Source of the DNA: Tenrec ecaudatus
Lineage: Eukaryota; Chordata; Mammalia; Afrosoricida; Tenrecidae
Reading direction: 5' to 3'
Length of the DNA: 64,000 nt
NCBI RefSeq assembly: GCF_050624435.1
Contig: NC_134537.1
Coordinates: 121,819,586 to 121,883,585, forward strand
This document shows, piece by piece, positions 11,956 through 24,612 of this stretch; positions within the stretch are counted from its first letter, which is position 1; each line of letters begins with the position of its first letter. Under the pieces are notes generated by a model that saw only the letters and a list, made by a program, of their open reading frames with translations, did no database searches and was not told where the DNA came from. Both the position numbers and the translations under genes were made by a program.

Positions 11956-12337
11956 CATTTCTTTAACCTGTCTTCTAGGCAAGGCTATGGTTTATGTCCC
12001 ACAAGTGGTTTGGCATTGTGAACTTTTTCATGGGTTCCACAAAGTTGATTGTTGCCCCAAGATGCCTTGTGTGGTCTAACAGGAAAATGTACACGGAATT
12101 GAAGTAGATAAATTGCTCTGATTTGAAATACTTAGCCAGGAACTGAGCCTAACTCAATCTAGGTAGGTCTTAAATCACATATGATACAATTTAACTGAGG
12201 GTTACCACCCCAAAACACAAAAAGCTCCAATGGGCAGAGCTTTCGTAGTATGCATTTTTCCCACTAGGTGAGCATCAGAAACGGAGTTAGTGCATCCAGT
12301 GGCATCACCTGGGAAGTTTCTCTCTGGTCACAGTGAA

Positions 12338-13336
12338 TTTTTTTTTCTTTTTTTACATTTTATTAGGGGCTCATACAACTCTTATCACAATTCATACATA
12401 TACATACATCAATTGTATAAAGCACATCCGCACATCCCCTGCCCCAATCATTCTCAAAGCATTTGATAAGCCCTTTGCATCAGGTCCTCTTTTTTTTCCC
12501 CTCCTTCCCCGCTCCCCCCTCCCTCATGTGTCCTTGGTAATTTATACATCGTTATTTTGTCATATCTTGTCCTATCTGGAGTCTCCCTTCCCCCACTTCT
12601 CTGCCGTCCATTACCAGGGAGGAGGTCACATGTGGATCCTTGTAATCAGTTCCCTCTTTCCAACCCACTCACCCTCCACTCTCCCAGGATCGCCCCTCAC
12701 ATCCTTGGTCCTGAAGGTTTCATTCACCCTGGATTCCCTGTGCCTCCAGCCCCCATATGCACCAGTGTACAACCTCTGCCCTATCCAGTCCTGCCCTATC
12801 AGAATTTGGATCATGGTACTTGAGGGGAGGAAGCATCCAGGATCTGGGGGAAAGCTGTGTTCTTCATCGGTACTACCTCGCACCCTGACTGACCCATATC
12901 CTCTCCTAAACCCCTCTATAAGGGATTTCCAGTGGCCGACACTTGAGCCTTGGGTCTCCACTCTGCTCTTCCCCCTTCATTGAATATGGTACATATATAT
13001 ATACACACACACATATATACATAAATATATATCTTTTTTTTTTTGCATGATGCCTTATACCTGGTCCCTTGGCACCTCGTGATCACACAGGCTGGTGTGC
13101 TTCTTCCATGTGGGTTTTTTTGCTTCTGAGCTAGATGGCCGCTTGTTCACCTTCAAGCCTTTAAGACCCCAGACACTATCTCTTTTGATAGCCGGGCACC
13201 ATCAGCTTTCTTCACCACATTTGCTTATGCACCCGTTTGTCTTCAGCGATCCTATCATGGAAGTGTGCAGCCAATTATATGATTTTTTGTTCTTTAATGC
13301 CTGATAACTGATCCTTCGGGACCACTCGATCACAAC
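12338..13336 (-). mobile_element. L1 3' UTR insertion, truncated
   Basis: A poly(T) run at 12338-12355 is the tail on the minus strand, followed by the inverted AATAAAATGT end (ACATTTTATTAGGGGC). It runs through the polypurine-rich 3' UTR (read as polypyrimidine here) to the CATCAGCTTTCTTC module near 13200. It stops at CACTCGATCACA, where mariner sequence resumes. The 216-codon frame at 12333-12983 (+) is antisense repeat sequence. Confidence 0.85.
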
Positions 13337-13679
13337 TTCATTTAATATTTTTGTGTGTGACGGCCGACTTAAGAGAACAACGTGCAGCTGTGAAATTTTG
13401 TTTCCTGCTCAGGAAAAATGATGCAGAAACTGTTGTGATGTTGAACATAGTTCACAAGGACAGTGCTATGAAAAAACTCAAGTGTATGAGTGGTTTTCTT
13501 GTTTCAAAAAAGGTAAAATGTCAATTGATGGCAAACCTCGTTCTGGACTTCCGTCAACTTCCCGAATGGATAAAAATGTCAACTTGTAGTGCATTTAGAT
13601 TTCATTCCACAAGGTCAAACTGTTAATCAAGCTTTCTATGTAGAGGTTCCGAAAAAAATTGCATAAGAGTGTGCGACAC

Positions 13680-15470
13680 AGTTGGTATAGAAGAAACGCT
13701 ACTTATCTCATAGTATATGGGTTGAGGTACAAACAATCTGGGGGAGACAGGCCAAACCCACAGATGTACACATTCTTGGAACACAAAGAAGGGGAAAGTT
13801 GTGGGGAGAAAAAGAGGGAGATGATGACACTGGGGGAGCAGGGCACTAATCCACCTAGGAGAAAGGTATTCGTTATGTCTCCACAGAAAGGGGAGTGTGA
13901 GTGCAGACCCCACCACGGCGTGCCAAACCCCGAGGGCAACATAACCCAATGGAGCAAATCATAAGCAGAGAGGGCTACAGGGCCGGCCCCAATTACAGCC
14001 AAACTGCACCCTCTCTAGACTTATGTACTACAGAAGACAACAGTAAACCTACAGGTTGGGGAGGGGGGCTAGCTGCCACACTCACACATAAGCAAATCAA
14101 GAAGGAAAAAGAGAGGAAGGAGACCCCTTCACGACACACCAAGCCCTGCAGATGACGTTCCTGCACAGAACTGCTAAGACACAGAGGACTGTAGGGCTGA
14201 CAACAGCATGATGTCCTCTCACTGGAGCATATCGCAAAAAACATCATAGACAAGGTAACAACTAGGGAATAAAATCAACAATGAGGAGGACATAGAGATC
14301 CTGGGGGTGCTGGAGCAACAGCAATCTCACTGAGAGGAATTACTACCAGACAGAAGAAGGGTGAGCATGATGGTGGGATAGAATGAGGGAAAGAGGAAAG
14401 CTCTAAGAAGCAAAGCTATGGATAGATGCATAACCATAATTGGGTACATATGTGCATTTATTAATTCATAAAAATAGAGGTATTGGCCTATGTACATATA
14501 TTTATATGGTAATACATTGAGGAGGTGGATGCACTTTGGGCCTCTGCTCAAGCCCTCCCTCAATGAAAAGAACACTTTCTTCTAACAACCTGGCTTTCTT
14601 GATGCTCATCCTCCTGACACGATTGCTGGAGACAAAATGGGTACACAAGCAAATATGATGAAGAAAGTGGATGGCGCCTGGCTATTAAAAGATATGGTGT
14701 CTGGGATCTTAAAAGACCTGAAATTAAACAAGCAGCCCTCTAGCAGAGAAGCAACAAGCCCGTGTGGAAGAAGCACACCTGCCTATGCAATCATGAGATA
14801 TTAATGGAATCAGGTAACAGGCATCAGAAGACCCAAAACAAACAAGCAAAAAATGTATTGTGGAGACAAGGGAGGTCAGAGCAGAGACCCAAAGTCTATC
14901 TGTAGACAAAGGTCCGGAAGGGATGAGTTAACCAGGGTGCAGTAAAGCACCAATGAAACAAACAACATTCCTCTGGTTCTTTGAGGTTTCCTCACCTCCC
15001 ACTATCCTGAACCCAGACCTGCCTTTCAGTTCTGCCTAGACTGTAGCATGTTCACCAGTACAGATAAGAGCTCACAACACACAGAATCTAGGTCAGATAC
15101 AATTCTCAGGCACAGAAATGGGAGTAGTGAAACTATGAAGGTAGGGAGGTGGAGAGGAAGGGGAAATCAACTGTAATGATCAATGCATAAACACTCCCCC
15201 AAATAGGGGGATGTACAACAGAAACGAGGGTGAAGGGGGACAGTGGTCAGTGTAAGAAATGAAAATAATAATAATGTATATTTTATCAAGCAGTCACCGG
15301 GGGAGAGGGTGAGGGAGGGAAAAAGAGAAGCTCATACCAAGGGCTCAAACAGAAAGGAAATGTTGAGAAAACAACGATGTCAACATCTGTACACAGATGC
15401 TTGATACAATTGATGCATGGATTGTTATAAGAGCTGTAAGAGCCCCCAATAAAATGATCTTTAAAATAAA
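13680..15470 (+). mobile_element. L1 3' UTR insertion, long copy
   Basis: It begins inside the mariner at about 13680 and ends with AATAAAATGATCTTTAAAAT at 15449-15468. Flanks AGTGTGCGAC (13669-13678) and AGTGTGTGAC (15471-15480) form a target duplication with one mismatch. At about 1.8 kb it is among the longest 3' UTR copies here. It reaches further 5' (13680-13800) than the others and still contains no recognisable ORF2 end. That implies a 3' UTR of at least 1.7 kb if the family is L1. Confidence 0.85.
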
Positions 15471-15605
15471 AGTGTGTGACAAAAAGTCCTGATTTGTGGC
15501 AGGAGGACTGGTTTTGCCACCACGATAAAGCACCTGCTCACGTGGCCCTCACAGTGCACCAGTTTTGGGCAAAAAACAGCTTGCCTCTCTTGCTTCACAC
15601 ATCTT

Positions 15606-17144
15606 TTTCTTTTTTAATGTTTTATTAGGGGCTCATACAACTCTTATCACAATCCATCCATACATCAATTGTGTAAAGCACATCTGTACATTTATTACCA
15701 TCATCATTTTCAAAGTGTTTGCTCTCCACTTAAGCCCTTTGCATCAGGTCCTCTTTTTATCCCCTCCTTCCCCGATCCCCTCTCCCTCATGAGCCCTTGA
15801 TAATTTATATATTATTATTTTGTCATATCTTGCCCTGTCCAATGTCTCCCTTCACCCCCCTTTTCTGTTGTCCCTCCCCCAGGGAGGAGGTCACATGGAG
15901 ATCCTTGTAATCGGTTCCCTCTTTCCAAACCACTCTCCCTCCCTCTGCCCTCCCAGTTTCGCCACTCACACCCCTGGTCCTGAAGGTATCATCCGCCCTG
16001 GATTCCTGTGCCTCCAACTCCTATCTGCACCAGTGTACATCCTCTGCTCTATCCAGACTTGCAAGGTAGAATTTGGATCACGATAGTTGGGGGGGAGGGG
16101 GGGAAGCATTTAGGAACTGGAGGAAAGCTGTATTGTTCATCGGTGCTACATCGCACCCTGACTGACTCATCTCCTCCCCTAGACCCCTCTGCAAGGGAAT
16201 CTCCAGTGGCTGACAAATGGGCTTTGAGTCTCCACTCTGCACTCCCCCCTTCATTCACCATGGTAAGATTTTTTTGTTCTGATGATGCCTTGTACCTGAT
16301 CCCTTCGACACCTCGTGATCGCACAGGCTGGTGTGCTTCTTTCATGTGGGCTTTGTTGCTTCTGAGCTACATGGCCGCTTGTTTACCTTCAAGCCTTTAA
16401 GACCCCAGACGCTATACCTTTTGATAGCTAGGCACCATCAATTTCCTTTGCCACATTTGCTTATGCACCCGTTTTTCCTCAGCGATCATATCATGGAGGT
16501 GTGCACCCAGTGATAAGATTTTTTTTGCTCTTTCATGCCTGATAATTGATCCCTTCAGAACCTCGTGATCACACAGGCTGGTGTGTTCTTCCATGTGGGC
16601 TTTGTTGCTTCTGATCTAGATGGTCACTTGTTTATCCTCAAGCCTTTAAGAACCCACACGCTATATCTTTTGATAGCCGGGCACCATCAGCTTTCTTCAC
16701 CATATTTGTTTATTCACCCGCTTTGTCTTCAGCAGTTGTGTTGGGAGGATGAGCATCATAGAATGCCAATTTAATAGAAGAAAGTATTCTTGCATTGAGG
16801 GAGTACTTGAGTGGAGGCCCAATGTCCTTCTGCCACCTTAATACTATACCTATAAATATAAGCATATAGACCTATTTCCCCATCCTTATATATATATTTG
16901 CATATGTACATGTCTTTTTCTAGACCTCTATAAATGCCCTTTGCCTCCCAGCTCTTTCCTCTATTTCCCTTGACTTTCCTTCTGTCCCACTATCATGCTC
17001 TGTCCCTGCCTAGGTTTCAGTAATACCTCTTCATTACATTATCCTTGATCATTCCTTACCAGGCCTCCCACACCCACCTCACCACCAATTTGGATCACTG
17101 GTCGTTCCCTTGTCTCTGGGTTTGTTAACACCACTTCCTTGCCC
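15606..17144 (-). mobile_element. L1 3' UTR insertion
   Basis: The insert sits between perfect 10 bp copies of CACACATCTT at 15596-15605 and 17145-17154. The tail is the T-rich run at 15604-15620. The copy contains two tandem versions of the CTTCAAGCCTTTAAGACCCC / CACCATCAG module (about 16265-16510 and 16520-16750). It is oriented opposite to its neighbour at 13680-15470. Confidence 0.9.
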
Positions 17145-17764
17145 CACACATCTTACTCACCTGACCTCACACCATGTGACTTCTTTTTATTTCCATAAAT
17201 GAAGAGGAACATGAAAGGAACAGTAATTTTGACAACATATAAGCGATGAAGATGAAAAAATGAGGGAGATGCTGTCAGCCATTCAAACAGATGAGTTTGA
17301 AAAATGTTTCCAAGAATGGAATCTCAGATTTGACAAATGTATTAAGTGTAATGTATAGTACTTTGAAGGTCACAAGATTGTTTTGTAAAAAAATTTAATT
17401 ACATAGCTTTGGAGGAAAAAAATTCCATTTGGGGGTTACCCCCTTGTAATCATTGCCACAATAAATTTTACAACATTTTGTTTTTTTATTAAGGAAAATA
17501 TCAAATAGCTGCAGAATAGAACAGAGTAAGCTTTCTTGTACCTATAACCCCGCTTCAACTATTTTCAACTAATTTCTAATCTTTTTTTTAATCTCGATAT
17601 TTCCTCCATGATCAGTGTTACACCACAAATGCGATGTCATTCATTCTGATTTTAAATTTCTAATATTGGGAAAGTAGTCTTGACATATTTGAGAAGGCCT
17701 CTTTGGTAAGAATTTGAGACTGTCTATTCATTGACAAAAAAATTTTTTATCTAACATGAGATTT

Positions 17765-19058
17765 TTTTTATATATATAAATCATTTTATTGGGGGCTCTT
17801 ACAGCTCTTATAAGAATCCATATATCAATTGTATTAAGCATATTTTACATATGGTGCCATCATCATTTTCAAAACATTTTCTTTCTATTTGAGAGATTGG
17901 TTTCAGCTCCTCTTTTTTCCCTTGCCCCCTTGTGACCCCTTGACAAATAATAAATTAATATCATTTTCATTTCTTACCTCATCTGCTATGTCCCTTCAAC
18001 CATGTTTCTGTTGTTCATCCCGTTGGTGGGGGGATGCGGGGCAGTTAAGTGTTGATCTTTGCGATCACTACCCCCTTTCTTCCCCTTCTTCACCCACTTT
18101 TTCTCTACCCTCATGGTATTGCTACTCACATTTCTTTTCCTGAGGGGTTTATCTGTCCTGGATTCTGTGTGTCGAGAGCTCTTATCTGTACCAGTGTACA
18201 TGCTACAGTCCAGCTGGTTTGTAAGGTAGAACTGGGATCATGATAGTGGAGGGGGGTGGAGGAAGGAAACATTTAAAAACTATAGGAATGTTGTGTGTTT
18301 CATTGGTGCTATACTGCACCCTGGCTGGCTCATCTCTTCCTTGTTACAATTCTGCGAGGGGATATCCAATTGTCTAAAGATGAGCTTTGGGTCTTTGCTC
18401 TGATGCCCCTCATTCACATAGATATGGTTATTTGTTTGGGTTCTTATGATGCCTGATACCTGATGCTGTCAACACCTTGTGATCACATAGGCTGATGTGC
18501 TTCTTCCATGTGGGCTTTGTTGCTTCCCTGCTAGATGGCCGCTCATTTAACTTCAAGCCTTTAAGACCCCAGATGCTTTATCTTTTGATAGCCAGGCACT
18601 ATCAGCTTTCTTCATCACATTTGCTTATGCACCCATTTTAACTTGAGCAATCATGTTAGGAAGGTGAGCATCACAGAATGTCAGGTTATTACAACAAAGT
18701 GTTCTTATATTCAGGGATAACTTGAGTAGAGACCCAATGTCTATCTGGTGCCTTGAGACTTAGCATATAAATATATGTACATAGGCCTATATCCCTATTG
18801 TTATATATGAATATATTTACATACATGCCCATATTTATACCTCTAGAAATGTTTTTTGCCTCCTAGTTCTTTCCTCTATTTCCAGTTACTCTCCTCCTAT
18901 TCCACTATCATGTTCAACCTTAATTTGGCTCTCAGAAATTCCTCTTAGCTACATTGCACTTGATCAAACCACACTGGGCATTCTATTCCCTCCTCAGCAT
19001 CTATTTTAGCTCTCTTGTTGTTCCCTTGTCCCTGGATTTGTATGCTCCCCCTACCTTT
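17765..19058 (-). mobile_element. L1 3' UTR, older copy
   Basis: It starts at AAATCATTTTATTGGGGGCTC (inverted polyadenylation end). It keeps the module GCCTTTAAGACCCCAGATGC near 18560 and continues to GTTGTTCCCTTGTCCCTGGA near 19020. It differs from the 19078-19628 copy at many places (for example CAGCTCTTATAAGAATCC in place of CAACTCTTATCACAATCC), so it predates that insertion. Confidence 0.8.
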
Positions 19059-19077
19059 CCACCCAGAACATTTTCTT

Positions 19078-19628
19078 TTTTTTTAAACATTTTATTAGGG
19101 ACTCATATAACTCTTATCACAATCCACACATATATATACATCAATTGTATAAAGCACATCTGTACACTCCCTGCCCTAATCATTTTCTTTTTTTCCCCTC
19201 TTTTCTCTTTTTACATTTTATTAGGGGCTCATACAACTCTTATCACAATCCATACATATACATACAACAATTGTTTAAAGCACACCTGCACATTCCCCGC
19301 CCCAATCAGTCTCAAAGCATTTGCTCTCCACTCAAGCCCCTCGCATCAGGTCCTCTTTTTTTCCCCCTCCCTCCCCACTCCCCCCTCCCCCATGTGCCCC
19401 TGGTAATTTATACATTGTTATTTTGTCATATGTTGCCCTATCCGGAGTCTCCCTTCCCCCACTTCCCTGCCATCCATCTCCCAGGGAGGAGGTCACATGT
19501 GGATCCCTGCAATCAGTTCCCCACTTCCAACCCACTCACCCTTCACTCTCCCAGTACCGCCCCTCACACCCTTGGTCCTGAAGGTATCGTCCACCCTGGA
19601 TTCCCTGTGCCCCCAGCCCCCATATGCA
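19078..19628 (-). mobile_element. Young truncated L1 with doubled 3' end
   Basis: Perfect 19 bp duplications CCACCCAGAACATTTTCTT lie at 19059-19077 and 19629-19647. The 3' terminal 100-odd bases occur twice in tandem (19090-19185 and 19212-19310). Each carries an inverted AATAAAATGT and the ACATACAACAATTG/ACATCAATTG box. It inserted into the end of the older copy at 17765-19058. The open frames at 18954-19406 and 19145-19696 are antisense readings of this repeat. Confidence 0.88.
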
Positions 19629-19647
19629 CCACCCAGAACATTTTCTT

Positions 19648-20149
19648 CTTGTACTCATTGTTGTTAGTTCCCAATTTTCCCTTGTCATGCCCCTAGGCAA
19701 TTATCAATACAGTTACTGTCTCTATAGATTTTCCTATGCCGTGCTTCAGATACAGAATATCATACAAAATATAAACATGAAGCAAAAAAAGAACCCCAAA
19801 AACCTCAACAACCATGACTAGACAAAAGCAGAAAACCTCATTTAAAAAGAAAGCATAAGATATTAAATACTGGAACAACTTTAAAATGGTTCAAAAGGGA
19901 GATCTGATGATAAAATATTGCATTTTAACCTAACCACATGTGCCATGATCTATTGTGCAATGTTCTCTGTCTGATAGTAAGGCTTGATAGCAATCCTTTG
20001 ACTATGGTCAGAGGGTACTCACCAGAGACTTAACTTATGTGGGGACCCAGCAAATGGATTAGGGGTTTCTACTATCATTCCTAGCCTTCTGAAAACCAAG
20101 TGTTCACAATTTAAGCCCTAACACCATTCCCTCTTTTGGATTTGGATTT
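19648..20149. other. Probable LINE-derived sequence, not resolved
   Basis: It continues without a clear break from the L1 flank and includes an A-rich stretch at 19770-19800. I cannot align it confidently to the other copies in the window. Confidence 0.35.
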
Positions 20150-20560
20150 TTTTAATTTTATAGTCCTTGGATCATACAAGCTGGTGTGCTTCTTCCATGT
20201 GTACTGGATTGATGCCTCACTTAAGTGGCTGCTGGTTTTAAGACAAGCCTTTAACACCTCAGATGCTATTCTTTCTGATAGTCAAGCATCATCTGCTGTC
20301 TTCACTGCACTTTGCGACAGCCCCTGTAGCTTCAGCGATCTCCTCATGAGGGCAAGCATCCCTAGGGGCCATGTCATAAGAACCAATTGTTCATAGATTG
20401 AGGCTAGAATTAACTCCAAGTCGAAAATCTATTCATATATCTTTCTCTCCTCACCAGGTCTGGAGAGCTCTGCTCTTCAGCTTCTAGTCCTTGGCTCCTT
20501 AGTGATATTCATGTGGTATCTCATCTATCTTGCCCCATCTTTTTTTTCTCGCTAGTTTGC
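20150..20560 (-). mobile_element. L1 3' UTR fragment, diverged
   Basis: It contains GCTGGTGTGCTTCTTCCATG at about 20180 and AAGCCTTTAACACCTCAGATG at about 20245, which are diverged forms of the shared 3' UTR module. It lacks a recognisable tail. Confidence 0.65.
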
Positions 20561-21084
20561 TTGTTTGTGCTCGTTTATAACTCAAAAGAGATTACCTTTA
20601 ATTTTTCTCATTAGTATGAAAAAGAAAGTCCATTTCTAACTGAGATGATAACAATAGGTATACATTCTAATCACAGGTACATTTGGAGGGTGTGTATGTG
20701 TGTGCACAATTCAATCTATAGCATTCACTACTGCCTAAATCTATTATTTCCTTAAAGTTCATTAAGATCACCATTCTCATTCTATCATTCCTTCTGTGTT
20801 TATCAGTGGAATGCTTCTGAAGAGAAAGCTTTGTGTTCAGCAAACCTTTGTGTGAGTTAGTCTTAAATAAAGCCAAAACAGAAAAGACAGGAGAAGTTAT
20901 TTCTCCATTAATAAAATTTCATTTTCAATTAGTTTTTTAGAGTATCACTCATGAATTTTTTTATACATGTCATGTATTGAAATCCATTGCAGTCATTCTT
21001 CTTTTTGCTGTTAACATGATCCTTTCTTTGGCTTATAGGAATTCTTCAGTTGACCTATCCTTTTGACAAGATTCCTATTTGAGT
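20561..21084. other. No recognised feature
   Basis: AT-rich non-coding sequence. Nothing identified. Confidence 0.4.
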
Positions 21085-21620
21085 TTGGGTTTTCTAAAGA
21101 AGCAAAACCAGACACTTTATATGTATATATGTAGAGAAATTTACATTAAGAAAACGGCTCACACAGTTGCAGAAGTGTGCAATTTCAAGTCCAGACAGTT
21201 CCAAGTTTATGAGTCAGATGTTAAGCTGGAGGTTTTTCCTTACTCAAGAAGCTGCAGGGTTTGATGAACCCAGGATTGGCAGGAAGATCACAAGCCTTTG
21301 GCTTCAGAGGCAGACGAACACAAGGTTAGGATGTCAATCTTTTGGCTAGAGTTGAGGAAGTCCAAGGTTGGCAAGTCACATGGTAGACTGCTGATGACTC
21401 CCAGAATGGGCAGGTAATATGCTAGGTTATTGGTACAAATTCAAAGAACCAGAAGTGGATGAGCCAGGTGCATCGATGAGTTTTTTTCCCTAGCATAATG
21501 TACCTGCTCATATTTCAGGGCGGAAAGAGCTATCATAGGAGAATTTTGTAGAGAAACTTTTACCCACCCATCCTACAATAGCCCAAATCTTGCCCCTGCA
21601 GATATCTTTTTATTCCCAAA
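21085..21620 (-). repeat. LTR-like fossil, family B copy 1
   Basis: The start GGGTTTTCTAAAGAAGCAAAA is the reverse complement of the end of the copies at 28320-28865 and 36240-36745. GAAAACGGCTCACACAGTTG resembles the minus-strand wording of mammalian ERVL-MaLR LTRs. It has no internal coding region and appears old. The family assignment is tentative. Confidence 0.45.
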
Positions 21621-22443
21621 ATTCAACATTTAAAAGAACATGAGTTGAGTCCCTCAGGATGCCAAACTGCGGTCTTGATGTGATGTTAATTGAAGAGCAC
21701 AGAATTCTTTGGGAGAAAGGTTAGCAAGATGGAAATATCGACTTCAGAAAGAAGCGAATGAGCCTATTCCACTCCCAACACCAAGGTCAACTGGCATAAC
21801 ATCATGCTCAAAGTCAATGTTCCACATTCAACTTGAGTGAAGGGTGATCTCTCAAATATTATTTAAGTATCTTTACTGGAATCAAATCTAATTCAATTTT
21901 CCAGCCAAATAAAATATTGCTTTTTCCAGGGAAGAGGAATTAATGCCATTGGCATTCTAAGTGATTATTGTCACCACACAGCTGAATATCTGTGTCCATA
22001 TTTAATATATAAAACAAGTAGTATTTTTGAATCTCATATTTTTATTATTATTTTCTTTAAAGAATTATAAATCTCTGAGAAACTCAAAATCCCAGCCTCG
22101 CTCATCTGGCACACACCTGAAACTGCTGGCCCTAATGAGTTGCTAGTTAAACATTAAAAAAGAGTCTCTTTTATTACTATATATATATTGTATTGTGAAC
22201 ATTTCCAACCATACATAAAAGTATATAGAACAGTACATACCTCCTTGTATGTCAAATCAGGGCATCTGTTTCTAATTTTTTTATGTAATAAAAGTTTTAT
22301 GGATATATGAGAGGCTCGGTTATCCACTCTACACTAATATCATTCATCTCACTTTACTCTTGAGAAAAACACCCACTTTTCTGAATTTAGAACTTACTAC
22401 TCTACTAAAAATTGACATTCTAATAATTTTAATACATCAATAT
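21621..22443. other. No recognised feature
   Basis: Unclassified AT-rich sequence with a short TA-rich run near 22178-22190. Confidence 0.4.
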
Positions 22444-22525
22444 GAAGGGATTTCAGAAAGTTCACAAGAAAAATTCATTATGTTTTTATTTCATTTTCCA
22501 TGAACTTTTTGATGCTCCCTTGAAT
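22444..22525. mobile_element. Short mariner-type MITE (MARNA-like)
   Basis: The arms GAAGGGATTTCAGAAAGTTC and CCATGAACTTTTTGATGCTC face each other about 80 bp apart. It is the same type as the copy at 7970-8055. Confidence 0.6.
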
Positions 22526-22618
22526 ATTAATGATAATTAATTAAAATTATTATTTAAAATAATATATTTCTGTTTTATAACATTGATGTAAATTTGATTT
22601 TAACGATGCCGTTTTCTA

Positions 22619-22822
22619 CAGGAAGCCTGGTACTGCAGTGATAATGCGCTGGGCTAATCAGTAGGTCAGCAGTTTGAACCCACCATCTGTTCTACTCGAG
22701 AAAGATTTGGCTGTCAGCACTCAGAAGGAGTTAACAGTCTTGGAAACCCAGAGGGGGAGTTCTATTCTGTCCTTTAGGGCCCCTGGGGGGTCAGAAGGGA
22801 CTCCATCAAAGCAAGCTTTTTG
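22619..22822 (+). mobile_element. AfroSINE
   Basis: It has the head GGAAGCCTGGTACTGCAGTG, B-box area CAGCAGTTTGAACCCACC and body GGAAACCCAGAGGGGGAGTT. The L1 at 22835 begins just after its tail, as if it had inserted in the SINE's A-rich end. Confidence 0.85.
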
Positions 22823-22834
22823 GTTTTTCTTCAG

Positions 22835-24548
22835 TTTGCTTTTTATTTTATTTTCTTATAAATCATTTTATTGGGGGCTCTTACAGATCTTATAACAATC
22901 CATACGTCAATTGTATCAAGAAGATGTTGCCATCATCCTTTTAAACATGTTTTCTTTCTATTTGAGTCCTTGGTATCAACTCCTCTTTTTCCCTCCCCCC
23001 TCCCCCTTCATGAACCCTTAATAAGTTATAAATTATTATTATTCTCATATCTTACACTATCCTCTGTCTCCCTTCACCCATGTTTCTGTTGTTCATCCCC
23101 CTTGTGTGTGTGTGGGGGGGGGGGTGGCATTATACCTCCATCACTGCGATCAGTTCCCCTTTCTTCCCCTTCTCCCCCTATCTTCCCCCTACCCTCATGG
23201 TATTGCTACTCTCAATATTGGTCCTGAAGGGTTTATCTGTCCTGGACCCCGTGTGTCAAGAACTCTTATCTGTACAGGCTCTGGTGTAGCCAGCTCTGTA
23301 AGGTAGAACTGGAGTCATGATAGTGGGGGGTGAGGAAGCATTAAAGAACTAGAGAAATATTTGTCAGTGCTCTACTTGTGACCCTTCTGTGAGGAGATGC
23401 CCAATTGTCTACAGATGGGCTTTGGGTTTCCACTCTGACCCCTTCATTCACATCGATATGATTATTTGTTTTTGGTCTTTCTGATGCCTGACACATGATC
23501 CCGTCAACACCTTGTGTTCACACAGGCTGGTTTGCTTCTTCCATGTGGGTTTTGTTGCTTCCCTTCTAGATGGCTTCTTGTTTACCTTCAAGCCTTTAAG
23601 ACCCTAGATGCTTTATCTTTTGATAGCCGGCCACCATCAGCTTTCTTCATCACATTTGCTCATGCACCCATTTTAACTTCAGCAATCATGTTGGGAAGGT
23701 GAGCATCAAAGAATGCCAGGTTATTACAACAAAGTGTTCTTATATTCAGGGATAACTTGAGTAGAGACCCAATGTCCATCTGGTGCCTTGATACTTAACA
23801 TATAAATATATGTATCCCTATTGTTATATATGAATATATTCACATATATACATGCTTATATCTATATCTCTATAGATATTTTTTGCCTCCTTCTTTCCTC
23901 TATTTCCTTTTACTTTCCTCCTGCCCACTATCGTATTCAACCTTTATTCGGATCCAGTAATTCCTCTTGGCTACATTGCACTTGATCAAATCCCACCAGG
24001 CATTCTACACCCTCCTCACCATCTACTTTATATCTCTTATTGTTCCCTTGTTCCTGGGTTTGTTAGCTACCTGGTCCATTTCCCTCACTTCCTCCTCTCC
24101 CATCAGTCAGTCCCATTGTTTTCTCCTGGGATTGTTTACCTTGCCTATCATATATAGACAAACATGAAATAAAAGGAAAAAAGACAAAGCAGCAGCAGTA
24201 AAGGGCCTATAAATAGTTCCAGGTCTGTCTGCTGACCCTTATGTATGTTTTCCAATGGAGTCGAATGAGATGCCAAGCCCTGCCTTCCAAGTCTGAGATC
24301 AATTTTCAGGATTCCTCAGGGACTTCAATGCTTTGCTGCTCTGTTGCACTACCTTTATCATTTGCCCTGTTGTTGGGAGTCAGACTGGGAATAATTCCTA
24401 CACTGTGTCTCCAGTGCTGTCCCCTGCAGAGCCGAGAGTTAGTGATTAGATGTCATGTTTCATGGTGGGGCTGGCCCTCCAGTCCTCTCTGTGCCTTGGC
24501 TTTTCCTAGCAGGAGTTTCGTCCTCAGGGGTTGGTGGGCCAGGATTCG

Positions 24549-24612
<64 letters not shown>

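Larger units (their letters stand above)
12196..17446 (+). mobile_element. Mariner DNA transposon, split by three L1 copies
   Basis: Imperfect terminal repeats frame it: GAGGGTTACCACCCC at 12197-12211 and the reverse-complement form GGGGGTTACCCCC at 17431-17443. Transposase blocks appear in order on the plus strand: DLREQRAAVKFCFLLRKNDA at 13366-13425, QTVNQAFYVEVPKKIA at about 13615-13663, then the catalytic-region HHDKAPAHVALTVHQF at about 15518-15565. YSPDLTPCDFFLFP is at about 17155-17196 and TDEFEKCFQEWNLRFDKCIK at about 17291-17350. These are the conserved mariner motifs, including HHDxAPAH and YSPDLxPCDFFLF. The middle of the transposase is deleted near 13560-13615 and stops and shifts are present, so it is inactive. 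Removing the three L1 inserts (12338-13336, 13680-15470, 15606-17144) leaves about 0.9 kb. Confidence 0.9.

Noticed and set aside
12333-12983. 216-codon open frame resembling repeated proteins at 19145, 31062 and 35210
   Set aside because: All are the same antisense strand of the L1 3' UTR. Similarity between them comes from the repeat, not from a protein family.
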